A stretch of DNA of 64,000 nt from assembly GCA_963695175.1 (NCBI GenBank), contig CAVOGG010000009.1:1-64000 (forward strand), written 5' to 3'. This stretch comes from Fodinibacter sp963695175. GTDB taxonomy: Bacteria > Actinomycetota > Actinomycetes > Actinomycetales > Dermatophilaceae. Made by a program: the position numbers and the translations under genes. Positions 45,018 through 53,309 of this stretch are shown here, piece by piece (positions within the stretch are counted from its first letter, which is position 1; each line of letters begins with the position of its first letter). The notes below the pieces were generated by a model. It was given only the letters and a program-made list of their open reading frames with translations. It made no database searches and was not told the origin of the DNA.

Positions 45018-45581
45018 ATGGGGGTGACGACGCCCGCACCCCCCAAGAGCCGGTACTCCATGGGGTCCGCCAAGAACCTCGTGCTGTCCCTGGCCGCGGT
45101 GGTCGGCATGGTGCTGGTCCTGATCATGATCGTCCCCCGGGTCAGCTCGGTGAGCGGTCCGCCGGTGGACGTCCACGCGGTGGGGGTCGACACCTTGGCG
45201 CGCACCGGCTGGCCGATCGTCGAGGCCGTCGGCCTCCCCGAGGACTGGAACACGACGTCGGCCAGGTTCGTGCGCACCACCGACGGCTTCTCGACGTGGC
45301 ACGCCGGCTACCAGACACCCTCGGGCACCTACGTCGCCGTCGAGCAGACGATGGACCCCACGCCGACGTGGGTCGAGGCGCAGACCAACCGCGCCGCCAA
45401 GACCGGCACGCTGGACGCCGGTGGGCGCACCTGGGTCAAGTACGTGCGCGACAACAAGGTGCAGAACAGCCTGGTCGACGACCCGCAGGCGCCCGGTCAG
45501 CTGACCACCCTCATCACGGGCACGGCGAGCTTCGAGGAGATGGCGCAGTTCGTCGACCACCTCCAGCCGGTCACCCCCTGA
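45018..45581 (+). CDS. DUF4245 membrane-anchored protein
   Basis: A 187-residue protein with a short cytoplasmic N terminus, one membrane segment (about residues 19-38: L-V-L-S-L-A-A-V-V-G-M-V-L-V-L-I-M-I) and an exported domain ending L-Q-P-V-T-P. It matches the DUF4245 pattern (P-V-D-V-H-A-V-G, then W-N-T-T-S-A-R-F). The ATG at 45018 is used; a GTG at 45024 is possible. The function is unknown. It is divergent from pfkB and convergent with xseB. Confidence 0.75.
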   Translation: MGVTTPAPPKSRYSMGSAKNLVLSLAAVVGMVLVLIMIVPRVSSVSGPPVDVHAVGVDTLARTGWPIVEAVGLPEDWNTTSARFVRTTDGFSTWHAGYQTPSGTYVAVEQTMDPTPTWVEAQTNRAAKTGTLDAGGRTWVKYVRDNKVQNSLVDDPQAPGQLTTLITGTASFEEMAQFVDHLQPVTP

Positions 45582-45600
45582 GGCTGCCGCCGGATGCCGG

Positions 45601-45864
45601 TCAGTCGCCGGCGCTGATCCGCGCCTCGGCGTGGTCGAGCCAGGTGGCGCAGCGCGCGGCCAGCGTCTCGCCGCGCTGCCACAGGTCCATGCTCTCCTCG
45701 AGGCCCGCCTGGCCGTTCTCGAGCCGGGCGACGATGTCGACGAGCTCGTCGCGGGCCTGCTCGTAGGACATCGCCGCGACGTCGGAGCTCGCGTCGCCCG
45801 GCGCCGGGGCCGGCGCGTCGGTGGTTGCGGTGTCGGGGGCGGCCAGGTCGGCCTTCTTCGCCAT
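45601..45864 (-). CDS. xseB: Exodeoxyribonuclease VII small subunit
   Basis: XseB binds XseA in the nuclease that degrades single-stranded DNA. It has 87 residues. An Ala/Asp/Pro-rich N terminus is followed by the coiled-coil core S-Y-E-Q-A-R-D-E-L-V-D-I-V, L-E-N-G-Q-A-G-L-E-E-S and W-Q-R-G-E-T-L-A. It starts 10 bp after the xseA stop, and a TAAACT hexamer 7 bp before its ATG contains that stop codon. Confidence 0.93.
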   Translation of the reverse strand: MAKKADLAAPDTATTDAPAPAPGDASSDVAAMSYEQARDELVDIVARLENGQAGLEESMDLWQRGETLAARCATWLDHAEARISAGD

Positions 45865-45871
45865 GGCGGGC

Positions 45872-45877
45872 AGTTTA
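45872..45877 (-). promoter_or_regulatory. Possible -10 for xseB, nested in the xseA stop
   Basis: TAAACT (minus strand) is 7 bp before the xseB ATG and includes the TAA of xseA. Read-through from xseA is an equally good explanation for its expression. Confidence 0.35.
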
Positions 45878-47152
45878 GTCGAGCTGCGCCGCCTGGTCGG
45901 AGCTCGCGACAGGGCGCGCCGCGAAGTCGCCGCGGGCGACCCGCACCCGCAGCAGCTCGCCGACGTCGAGATCGGCCGGGTCGCTGACGACCGACCCGTC
46001 GACCTGCTGCACGATCGCGTAGCCCCGGTCGAGCGTCGACTGCGGCGACAACGTACGCACCTGGGCGCGCAGGTGGGCCGTGTGGTCGCGGGCCCGGTGC
46101 AGCCGGCTCTCGACGCACCGCCTTGCCCGGTCGCGCAGCGCCTCGACGACGTCGCGCTGACCGCGCACGAAGGCGCCCTTGTCGGTGAGCACCGGCCGGC
46201 TGCGCAGCTCGACCAGCCGGCGGCGCTCGTGGTGCAGCCGGCCGGCGAGCGCCCGCCGGGCGCGGTCGCGGGATGCCGTGACACCGGCACGCTCGGCGAC
46301 GGCATCCGGGACGATCGCCTTGGCGGCGTCGGTGGGGGTGGAGGCCCGGTGGTCGGCGACGAGGTCGAGCAGCGGGGTGTCGACGTCGTGGCCGATCGCG
46401 CTGACGACAGGGGTGCGCGCCGCGGCGACCGCCCGCACCAGGGTCTCGTTGCTGAACGGCAGGAGGTCCTCGACGCCACCGCCGCCCCGGGCGATGACGA
46501 TGACGTCGACCTCGGGGTGCGCATCGAGCTCGGCCAGGGCGGCGGTCACCTCGGCCACGGCCGTCGCGCCCTGCACCGCGACCTGACGGATCTCGAACCG
46601 GGTGGCCGGCCACCGGCGACGGGCGTTCTCGACCACGTCGCGCTCGGCGGCGCTGGCCCGCCCGCAGACCAGCCCCACCCGGCGGGGCAGGAAGGGCAGC
46701 GGGCGCTTGCGGTCGCGGTCGAACAGGCCCTCCTGGGCCAGGTGTCGCTTGAGGTACTCGAGCCGGGCGAGCAGCTCACCGACCCCGACGGGGCGGATCT
46801 GCCGCGCGTCGAGCATCAGCGAGCCGCGCTGGGTCCAGAAGGCCGGCTTGGCCTGGAGCACGACGCGGGCACCCTCGCCGAGCGGGCCCGGCATCGCATC
46901 GAGGGCGTTGACGTGGATCGACACCGACAGGCTCATGTCGACGTCCGGGTCGCGCAGGGTCAGGTACGCGGTGCGGGCGCCGGGGCGTCGGTTGAGCTGC
47001 ACGACCTGGCCCTCGACCCACAGGGTCGACATCTTCTCGACGTACTCGCCGATCTTCATCGACAGCAGGCGCACCGGCCACGGCTGCTCGGCCGTCGTGT
47101 CGGCCGCCTTCTCGGGCAGCGGACCACGGCCCTGGGGTGCCGGCGTGCTCAT
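45875..47152 (-). CDS. xseA: Exodeoxyribonuclease VII large subunit
   Basis: This is the catalytic subunit of ExoVII. It has 425 residues from ATG 47152. The N-terminal OB-fold domain contains V-E-G-Q-V-V-Q-L-N-R-R. The catalytic core contains V-I-V-I-A-R-G-G-G-G-V-E-D-L-L-P-F-S-N-E, V-S-A-I-G-H-D-V-D-T-P-L and A-D-H-R-A-S-T-P-T-D-A-A. A coiled-coil C-terminal part follows. It is divergent from ispH. Confidence 0.95.
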   Translation of the reverse strand: MSTPAPQGRGPLPEKAADTTAEQPWPVRLLSMKIGEYVEKMSTLWVEGQVVQLNRRPGARTAYLTLRDPDVDMSLSVSIHVNALDAMPGPLGEGARVVLQAKPAFWTQRGSLMLDARQIRPVGVGELLARLEYLKRHLAQEGLFDRDRKRPLPFLPRRVGLVCGRASAAERDVVENARRRWPATRFEIRQVAVQGATAVAEVTAALAELDAHPEVDVIVIARGGGGVEDLLPFSNETLVRAVAAARTPVVSAIGHDVDTPLLDLVADHRASTPTDAAKAIVPDAVAERAGVTASRDRARRALAGRLHHERRRLVELRSRPVLTDKGAFVRGQRDVVEALRDRARRCVESRLHRARDHTAHLRAQVRTLSPQSTLDRGYAIVQQVDGSVVSDPADLDVGELLRVRVARGDFAARPVASSDQAAQLD

Positions 47153-47159
47153 GTGCCGC

Positions 47160-47165
47160 ACTCTA
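47160..47165 (-). promoter_or_regulatory. -10 element for leaderless xseA
   Basis: TAGAGT (minus strand) lies 7 bp before the xseA ATG with no ribosome-binding site. Confidence 0.45.
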
Positions 47166-47237
47166 GGCGGCACCACCCCCAAGCCGGCCGCGGTGACCAG
47201 CCGGTCGCGCGGATTCGGGGACGGTCGGGGCGCGACC

Positions 47238-47243
47238 TACGAT
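47238..47243 (+). promoter_or_regulatory. -10 element for leaderless ispH
   Basis: TACGAT is 7 bp before the ATG at 47251. The GGAGGG in between is only one base from that ATG, too close for normal use, which favours a leaderless start. Confidence 0.45.
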
Positions 47244-47250
47244 GGAGGGC

Positions 47251-48264
47251 ATGGCTGACTCCACGAAGCGCGTGCTCCTCGCGGCACCTCGCGGCTACTG
47301 CGCGGGCGTCGACCGAGCCGTCGTCACGGTCGAGAAGGCCCTCGAGCTCTACGGCTCGCCGGTCTACGTGCGCAAGGAGATCGTGCACAACAAGCACGTC
47401 GTGACCACCCTGCAGAAGCGCGGCGCGATCTTCGTCGACGAGACCGACGAGGTGCCCGAGGGCGCGACCGTCGTGTTCTCCGCACACGGGGTGGCGCCGG
47501 TCGTCCACGAGGAGGCCCGGGCCCTGTCGCTGCGCACCATCGACGCCACCTGCCCGCTGGTCACCAAGGTGCACCGCGAGGCCGTCCGCTTCGCCGACAG
47601 CGACTACGACATCCTGCTCATCGGCCACGAGGGCCACGAGGAGGTCGTCGGCACCGCCGGCGAGGCACCGGACCACATCCAGCTCGTCGACGGCCCCGAC
47701 GACGTCGACGACGTCACGGTCCGCGACCCGGAGAAGGTCGTCTGGCTCTCGCAGACCACCCTGTCGGTCGACGAGACGATGGAGACCGTCCGGCGGCTGC
47801 GTGAGCGCTTCCCCTCGTTGCAGGACCCGCCCAGCGACGACATCTGCTACGCCACCCAGAACCGCCAGCTCGCCGTGAAGCAGATGGCCGCCGAGTGCGA
47901 CCTCATGCTCGTGATCGGCTCGCGCAACTCGTCCAACTCGGTGCGCCTCGTCGAAGTCGCGCTCGAGCACGGTTCTCGCGCGGGCCACCTGGTCGACTAC
48001 GCCGACGAGATCGACGAGTCCTGGCTCGAGGGCGTGTCGACCGTGGGCGTCACCTCCGGCGCGTCGGTGCCCGAGATCCTGGTCCGCGAGGTGCTCGACC
48101 ACCTCGCCGCCCGCGGCTACGGCGACGTCACGCCGGTCGTAGCCGCCGAGGAGTCGATCATGTTCTCGCTCCCCAACGACATCCGCCGCGACCTCAAGGC
48201 CGCCGGCAAGTCCGACAAGATGCGGCACGACGCCAGCTTCGCCGAAGCCGGCTCGCTGCACTGA
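47251..48264 (+). CDS. ispH: 4-hydroxy-3-methylbut-2-enyl diphosphate reductase
   Basis: IspH is the last enzyme of the MEP isoprenoid pathway, giving IPP and DMAPP with an iron-sulphur cluster. It has 337 residues. The three cluster Cys are in G-Y-C-A-G-V-D-R-A, A-T-C-P-L-V and D-I-C-Y-A-T-Q-N-R-Q. V-R-K-E-I-V-H-N and T-S-G-A-S-V-P-E are also conserved. The ATG at 47251 is preferred over 47242. Confidence 0.96.
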   Translation: MADSTKRVLLAAPRGYCAGVDRAVVTVEKALELYGSPVYVRKEIVHNKHVVTTLQKRGAIFVDETDEVPEGATVVFSAHGVAPVVHEEARALSLRTIDATCPLVTKVHREAVRFADSDYDILLIGHEGHEEVVGTAGEAPDHIQLVDGPDDVDDVTVRDPEKVVWLSQTTLSVDETMETVRRLRERFPSLQDPPSDDICYATQNRQLAVKQMAAECDLMLVIGSRNSSNSVRLVEVALEHGSRAGHLVDYADEIDESWLEGVSTVGVTSGASVPEILVREVLDHLAARGYGDVTPVVAAEESIMFSLPNDIRRDLKAAGKSDKMRHDASFAEAGSLH

Positions 48265-48280
48265 CGAGACCGGGGGTGCG

Positions 48281-48757
48281 ATGACCGAGGCGGATGCCGT
48301 GCCCGCGCCGGTCACGCTCGCCGTGGGAGCCGAGGCGCTCAGGGTCGCCGGACGGCTCCTGCACGACTTCAACACCGAGTACGACGACCCCACCCCGGGG
48401 GCTCCCGCGCTGGCTTCGCGGCTCGAGCAGCTCGTGGCGGACGGTGCCACCGAGGTGCTGCTCGTCGGGGACGGCGAGGGGGTGGCTGTGCTGCGGTTCC
48501 GGCCGTCGCTGTGGAGCCAGGTCGACGAGTGCTACCTCGCCGAGCTCTACGTCGTGCCCGCGCGTCGGGGGAGCGGGCTGGGGCGGCTGCTGCTGCGGGC
48601 CAGTGTCGACCGGGCCATCGTGCGCCGGTGCGACCTCATCGACCTCGCCACGAGCGAGGACGACGTCGCCGCGCGACACCTCTACGAGTCGGAGGGCTTC
48701 CGGCGCACGGAGGGCGAGGGTGGCCCGATGGCCTTCCACTACGAGCTCGAGCTCTGA
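48281..48757 (+). CDS. GNAT-family N-acetyltransferase
   Basis: A 158-residue acetyl-CoA-dependent acyltransferase. Motif A reads L-A-E-L-Y-V-V-P-A-R-R-G-S-G-L-G-R-L-L-L, with the R-R-G-S-G-L-G pyrophosphate loop. The end has A-R-H-L-Y-E-S-E-G-F. The substrate is unknown. It starts 16 bp after the ispH stop and may be co-transcribed. Confidence 0.88.
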   Translation: MTEADAVPAPVTLAVGAEALRVAGRLLHDFNTEYDDPTPGAPALASRLEQLVADGATEVLLVGDGEGVAVLRFRPSLWSQVDECYLAELYVVPARRGSGLGRLLLRASVDRAIVRRCDLIDLATSEDDVAARHLYESEGFRRTEGEGGPMAFHYELEL

Positions 48758-48877
48758 GTCCGCGGCCGCTCACCCGGGCCGGGTGATGACCGAGCGACCC
48801 GTCCGTCGCGACGATCGCGGGGTAGGTCAGGGCGCTGCGCGTGTGGACGCCCCCGTCGTCGAGGAAGGGGTCGCCGG

Positions 48878-50650
48878 ATGAGCGTTCCCACCTCCGCGCC
48901 GAAGGCGCCCCCTCGTACCAGCGCGCTCCAGCAGTTCGTCCCCGCGGTGGGCGTGTTCCGCACCTACCAGCGTGGCTGGCTGCCGAAGGACCTGGTCGCG
49001 GGGCTGGTGCTCTCCGCGCTCCTCGTGCCGCAGGGCATGGCCTACGCCGAGCTCGCCGGGCTCCCGCCGGTCACCGGTCTCTACACCTCGATCCTCTGCC
49101 TGCTCGGCTACGCGGTCTTCGGCCCGTCGCGCATCCTCGTGCTCGGACCGGACTCCTCGCTGGGGCCGATGATCGCCGCGACGATCGCGCCGCTGGCCCT
49201 GGCCGGTGGTGACCCGGCCAAGGCCGTCGCGCTGGCGTCGGTGCTGGCCCTGCTCGTCGGGGTGGTCATGACCGTCGCCGGGATCGCCCACCTCGGGTTC
49301 GTGGCCGACCTGCTCTCGAAGCCGACCCAGATCGGCTACATGAACGGACTCGCGCTGACCATCGTCGTCGGCCAGCTGCCCAAGCTGTTCGGCTTCTCGG
49401 TCGACGCCGACGGCCTGATCGCGGAGACGCAGGCGTTCTTCACCGGCCTGTCCGACCAGCTGTTCAACGGCACGGCGGCGGCCGTCGGCGTGGCCTCGCT
49501 GGTCGGCATCCTGCTGCTCCAGCGACTGCTGCCCAAGATCCCGGCGGTGCTCGTCGTGGTCGTCCTCGCCGCACTCGCGGTCAACCTCCTCGACCTCCAG
49601 GCCGACGGCGTGAAGACGATCGGGGTGCTGCCGCAGGGGTTCCCGCCGTTCACCGTGCCGACCGTCGCGTGGGGAGACCTCCCCGAGCTGTTCCTCGGCG
49701 CGGTCGCCATCGCCGTGGTCGCCCTGGCCGACACGATGTCGACCGCGTCGTCGTTCGCCGCCCGCCGGGGTGAGCGGGTGCACGGTGACCAGGAGATGAT
49801 CGGCATCGGCGCCGCGAACATCTTCGCGGGACTGTTCCAAGGCTTCCCGGTGAGCACGAGCGGGTCGCGTACCGCCGTGTCGGAGCAGGCCGGCTCCCGG
49901 TCGCAGGTGACGGGGGTCGTCGGTGCGGCGGTCATCGCCTTCGTGCTGGTCTTCGCCACCGGGGTCATGCAGTACGTGCCGCAGCCGACCCTGGGCGCCA
50001 TCGTGATCGCCGCGGCGCTGTCGCTGGCCGACCTGCCCGCCACGCGCCGGCTCTGGCAGCAGCGGCGCACCGAGTTCGGGCTCTCGATCGCGGCGTTCCT
50101 CGGCGTCGCCCTGCTCGGTGTGCTGCCCGGCATCCTGCTCGCCATCACGCTGTCGATCCTCAACGTCTTCCGGCGGGTGTGGTGGCCGCACCAGGCCGAG
50201 CTCGGCCGCGTCGAGGGGCTGGCCGGCCTCCACGACACCGACACGTACCCCCAGTCCGAGCTGCTGCCGGGTCTGGTCGTCTACCGGTTCGACGCACCCC
50301 TGATCTTCGCCAACTCCCGGATGTTCGGCGACACCGTGCGGGCCATGGCCGAGGAGCAGAGCGACCTGCGCTGGGTGATCGTGGCCGCCGAGCCGATGAC
50401 CGACGTCGACACGACCGCGGCCGACATGCTGGCCGAGCTGGACTCATGGCTCAACGCCCGCGGGGTGTCGCTCGCGTTCGCCGAGGTCAAGGACCCGGTG
50501 CGGGAGAAGATCCAGCGCTACGAGCTGGAGCGCACCATCGACCCGGCTCACTTCTACCCCACCATCGACGAGGCGGTCGCGGCCTACATGGCCGAGACCG
50601 GCCACACGTGGCGCGACACCGTGGTGGAGCCGCAGGAGGAGCGACCGTGA
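48878..50650 (+). CDS. SulP-family anion transporter with STAS domain
   Basis: A 590-residue SLC26/SulP transporter for sulphate or another anion (bicarbonate is possible). The N-terminal signature is G-L-V-L-S-A-L-L-V-P-Q-G-M-A-Y-A-E-L-A-G-L-P, followed by about 12 membrane segments and a cytoplasmic STAS domain (about residues 440-555: V-V-Y-R-F-D-A-P-L-I-F-A-N, D-V-D-T-T-A-A-D-M-L). Its stop overlaps the next gene, so the three genes to 52667 form an operon. Confidence 0.93.
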   Translation: MSVPTSAPKAPPRTSALQQFVPAVGVFRTYQRGWLPKDLVAGLVLSALLVPQGMAYAELAGLPPVTGLYTSILCLLGYAVFGPSRILVLGPDSSLGPMIAATIAPLALAGGDPAKAVALASVLALLVGVVMTVAGIAHLGFVADLLSKPTQIGYMNGLALTIVVGQLPKLFGFSVDADGLIAETQAFFTGLSDQLFNGTAAAVGVASLVGILLLQRLLPKIPAVLVVVVLAALAVNLLDLQADGVKTIGVLPQGFPPFTVPTVAWGDLPELFLGAVAIAVVALADTMSTASSFAARRGERVHGDQEMIGIGAANIFAGLFQGFPVSTSGSRTAVSEQAGSRSQVTGVVGAAVIAFVLVFATGVMQYVPQPTLGAIVIAAALSLADLPATRRLWQQRRTEFGLSIAAFLGVALLGVLPGILLAITLSILNVFRRVWWPHQAELGRVEGLAGLHDTDTYPQSELLPGLVVYRFDAPLIFANSRMFGDTVRAMAEEQSDLRWVIVAAEPMTDVDTTAADMLAELDSWLNARGVSLAFAEVKDPVREKIQRYELERTIDPAHFYPTIDEAVAAYMAETGHTWRDTVVEPQEERP

Positions 50651-52008
50651 CCGAGCAGGTCGAGCGGCCTACCGGCCCGACCACCCAGCAGCAGGCTGCC
50701 GCGTGGCTCGCGTACGCGAGCCTGGGCCTCGCCATGGTGTTTCTGGTGGTCGTCACGTTCCGCCGCTGGGACGTGCTGCTCGCCGGTCTCGCGACCCTCG
50801 CCGTGATGGTGGTGGCCCTGTGGTTCGCCGTGTCGCGGCGTGGCACGACCCGGATGATGGCGCTGGGGGTCGCCGCCGCGTCCCTCGTGCTGTTCGCCGT
50901 CGTCATGGTGGCGAGCAGCAGCCTGCGCGTGCTCGTGGTGGGAGTGCTGCTGGGGGCCCTCTCGACCGGGTCGGCCAGGCTCGCCCTGCGGCCGCCCTCC
51001 GTCGACCCCGCGCAGGTGCCCGCAGCGCCCCCCGCGCGGCACGCCGTGCTGATCATGAACCCGTGGAGCGGCGGGGGGAAGGTGGAGCGGTTCGAGCTCG
51101 AGAAGCTGTGCCGCGAGCGGGGCATCGAGCCCATCGTGCTCGTCAAGGGCTCTGACCTGCTCGCGCTCGCCGAGGACGCCGTACAGCGAGGCGCGGACGT
51201 GATCGGCATGGCCGGCGGTGACGGCTCGCAGGCGCTGGTGGCGTCGGTGGCGAGCCGGCACGGCATCCCCTTCGTCGTGATCCCCGCAGGCACCCGCAAC
51301 CACTTCGCCCTCGACCTGGGACTGGACCGGGCGGACGTCGTGGGTGCCCTCGACGCCTACACCGACGGGGTCGACCGGCAGATCGACCTGGCCGAGGTCA
51401 ACGGCCGGGTCTTCGTGAACAACGCGTCGATGGGGCTCTACGCGAAGGTCGTCCAGTCCGACGACTACCGGAACGCCAAGGTTCGTACGGCGGCCGACAC
51501 CCTGCCCGACCTGATCGGGCCGGCCGCGGTGCCGTTGGACCTGCGGTTCGCCCTCCCCACGGGAGAGCAGGCCACCTCGGCGAACCTGGTGCTGGTGTCG
51601 AACAACCCCTACCAGCTGTCCCACCTGCGTGGCGCGGCCATCCGGCCCCGGCTGGACGGGGGAGCGCTCGGCATCGTCTCGGTGCTGGTGCGCAACGCCG
51701 GGGACGCCGAGAAGTTCGCCCTGCTCGAGGCGGCCGGGCAGGTCAGCCGGTTCGCGGGCTGGAACGAGTGGAGCGCCGGCGAGTTCGAGCTGACGTCCGG
51801 TGGGCCGGTGGAGGTCGGCGTCGACGGCGAGGCCCTGATGCTGGACCCGCCGCTGCGCTTCGTCATCAGGCCGGGGGCCCTCACCGTGCGGCTGGCACGG
51901 TCGGTGCTCTCCCGACGGGTGGCCGCGCCGGCCGTGCGCGTCGCCTCGGCCCCGACGCTGGCCGCGCTGTGGCACACCGCCCAGGGTCGGCCGGCGGTGG
52001 GCGGATGA
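50647..52008 (+). CDS. Diacylglycerol/lipid kinase family protein with N-terminal membrane domain
   Basis: A 453-residue protein. About the first 110 residues hold three to four hydrophobic segments. The DAGK catalytic domain follows: H-A-V-L-I-M-N-P-W-S-G-G-G-K, the G-G-D-G-S-Q-A loop and P-A-G-T-R-N-H-F-A-L-D-L-G. It probably phosphorylates a lipid (diacylglycerol or sphingoid base). GTG 50647 overlaps the SulP stop and the PAP2 ATG overlaps its own stop. A kinase beside a PAP2 phosphatase suggests a lipid phosphorylation cycle, which is inference. Confidence 0.88.
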   Translation: MTEQVERPTGPTTQQQAAAWLAYASLGLAMVFLVVVTFRRWDVLLAGLATLAVMVVALWFAVSRRGTTRMMALGVAAASLVLFAVVMVASSSLRVLVVGVLLGALSTGSARLALRPPSVDPAQVPAAPPARHAVLIMNPWSGGGKVERFELEKLCRERGIEPIVLVKGSDLLALAEDAVQRGADVIGMAGGDGSQALVASVASRHGIPFVVIPAGTRNHFALDLGLDRADVVGALDAYTDGVDRQIDLAEVNGRVFVNNASMGLYAKVVQSDDYRNAKVRTAADTLPDLIGPAAVPLDLRFALPTGEQATSANLVLVSNNPYQLSHLRGAAIRPRLDGGALGIVSVLVRNAGDAEKFALLEAAGQVSRFAGWNEWSAGEFELTSGGPVEVGVDGEALMLDPPLRFVIRPGALTVRLARSVLSRRVAAPAVRVASAPTLAALWHTAQGRPAVGG

Positions 52009-52667
52009 GCGGCGCCGTGCCGGGGCAGCCGGCTGAGCCGGTCCAGCCGGTCGAGGAGCGGCTCGCCCGGCTCCTGGAGCGGCGGGCCGCCGAGGGGCAC
52101 CTGGCCGCGGCGCGGACCTCCAGCCTCCTGCACCGGCTCGGGCGCTGGGACCGGTCGGCCTACGTGGCGGTGGCACGGCTGTCGACGCCGGCGCTCGACG
52201 CCCCGCTGAGCCGGCTGTCGCACTTCGCGAACCACTCCAAGCCCTGGTTCCTCACGGCTGCGGCGCTCGCGGTCTTCGGGGGTCCCAGCGGCCGACGCGC
52301 CGCGGCGACCGGGGTCGCCGCGATCGGCGCGGCCTCACTCATCGTGAACCAGCCGATGAAGCTGGCCGGCGACCGCGCGCGCCCCGACCGCGCCGGGCAC
52401 GACGTGCCCGAGCCGCGCTGGGTGCCGATGCCCACTTCGACGTCGTTCCCCTCGGGTCACTCCGCGTCGGCACTGGCCTTCGCCGTCGCGGTCGGCGACG
52501 TGCTGCCCGCCCTGCGTCTGCCGCTACGGGTGGCCGCGGGCACGGTGGCCTTCTCGCGGGTCTACACCGGGGTGCACTACCCGGGCGACGTGCTCGTCGG
52601 AGCCGCCACCGGCGCCCTGCTCGGCCGGTTGGCGAGCCGGCTGGGCCAGCGGCTCGCGAGCCGCTGA
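52005..52667 (+). CDS. PAP2-family phosphatase
   Basis: A membrane phosphatase of the PAP2 superfamily, 220 residues from ATG 52005. The three catalytic motifs are K-L-A-G-D-R-A-R-P, P-S-G-H and S-R-V-Y-T-G-V-H-Y-P-G-D. About four or five hydrophobic segments are present. The likely substrate is a lipid phosphate such as phosphatidate or undecaprenyl pyrophosphate. It is coupled to the upstream lipid kinase by a 4-bp overlap. Confidence 0.9.
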   Translation: MSGAVPGQPAEPVQPVEERLARLLERRAAEGHLAAARTSSLLHRLGRWDRSAYVAVARLSTPALDAPLSRLSHFANHSKPWFLTAAALAVFGGPSGRRAAATGVAAIGAASLIVNQPMKLAGDRARPDRAGHDVPEPRWVPMPTSTSFPSGHSASALAFAVAVGDVLPALRLPLRVAAGTVAFSRVYTGVHYPGDVLVGAATGALLGRLASRLGQRLASR

Positions 52668-52680
52668 GGCATCCTCCACC

Positions 52681-53253
52681 ATGGGTGGCATGACAGCGCC
52701 GACGCTGGTGGGGCCACGGGTGACGCTGCGCGCCTTCAGCGACGACGACCGGGCGGCCCGGCAGCGACACGGGTGGCACCGCGACATCGAGCGTGGTTAC
52801 GGCGAGGACTGCGCAACGCGCGCGATGACCGACGACGAGGTCCGCTCCTGGGTCGACTACCTCGCCGCCAGGTCGGCCGCCGGCGCCTCGTGCTGGGCCA
52901 TCGAGAGCGACGGTGAGCTCGCGGGAGCGGCGTTCCTCTACGACGTCAGGGAGGCCGGCCGCAAGGCGCGCCTGGCGATCGGCCTGTACGCGCCGCGGTT
53001 CCTGGGCCGCGGCTTGGGGGCCGAGTCGCTCCGTCTCGTGCTGCGCCACGCGTTCGGGACGCTGGGCATGCACCGGGTCGACCTGCGGGTGCTGGACTTC
53101 AACGACCGCGCCATCGCCGCCTACCGCGCCTGCGGCTTCGTCGAGGAGGGCCGCGAGCGGGAGAGCTGCTGGGTCGAGGGCCGCTGGCACGACGACGTCA
53201 TCATGGGCGTGCTCGACCGGGAGTTCGCGCTCGCCGACGTGGAGCGCGGGTAG
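52681..53253 (+). CDS. GNAT acetyltransferase, RimJ/RimL type
   Basis: A 190-residue protein. P-T-L-V-G-P-R-V-T-L-R-A-F at the N terminus and the motif L-G-R-G-L-G-A-E-S-L-R-L-V-L are typical of RimJ/RimL-like N-acetyltransferases, and N-D-R-A-I-A-A-Y-R-A-C-G-F is the C-terminal block. An alternative start is ATG 52690; neither has a good ribosome-binding site. Confidence 0.88.
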   Translation: MGGMTAPTLVGPRVTLRAFSDDDRAARQRHGWHRDIERGYGEDCATRAMTDDEVRSWVDYLAARSAAGASCWAIESDGELAGAAFLYDVREAGRKARLAIGLYAPRFLGRGLGAESLRLVLRHAFGTLGMHRVDLRVLDFNDRAIAAYRACGFVEEGRERESCWVEGRWHDDVIMGVLDREFALADVERG

Positions 53254-53309
53254 CCCGGCGCTTCGGCCCCCGCCGACCGGGTGCCATCGAGCCCCAGCAG
53301 GGCGCGCGG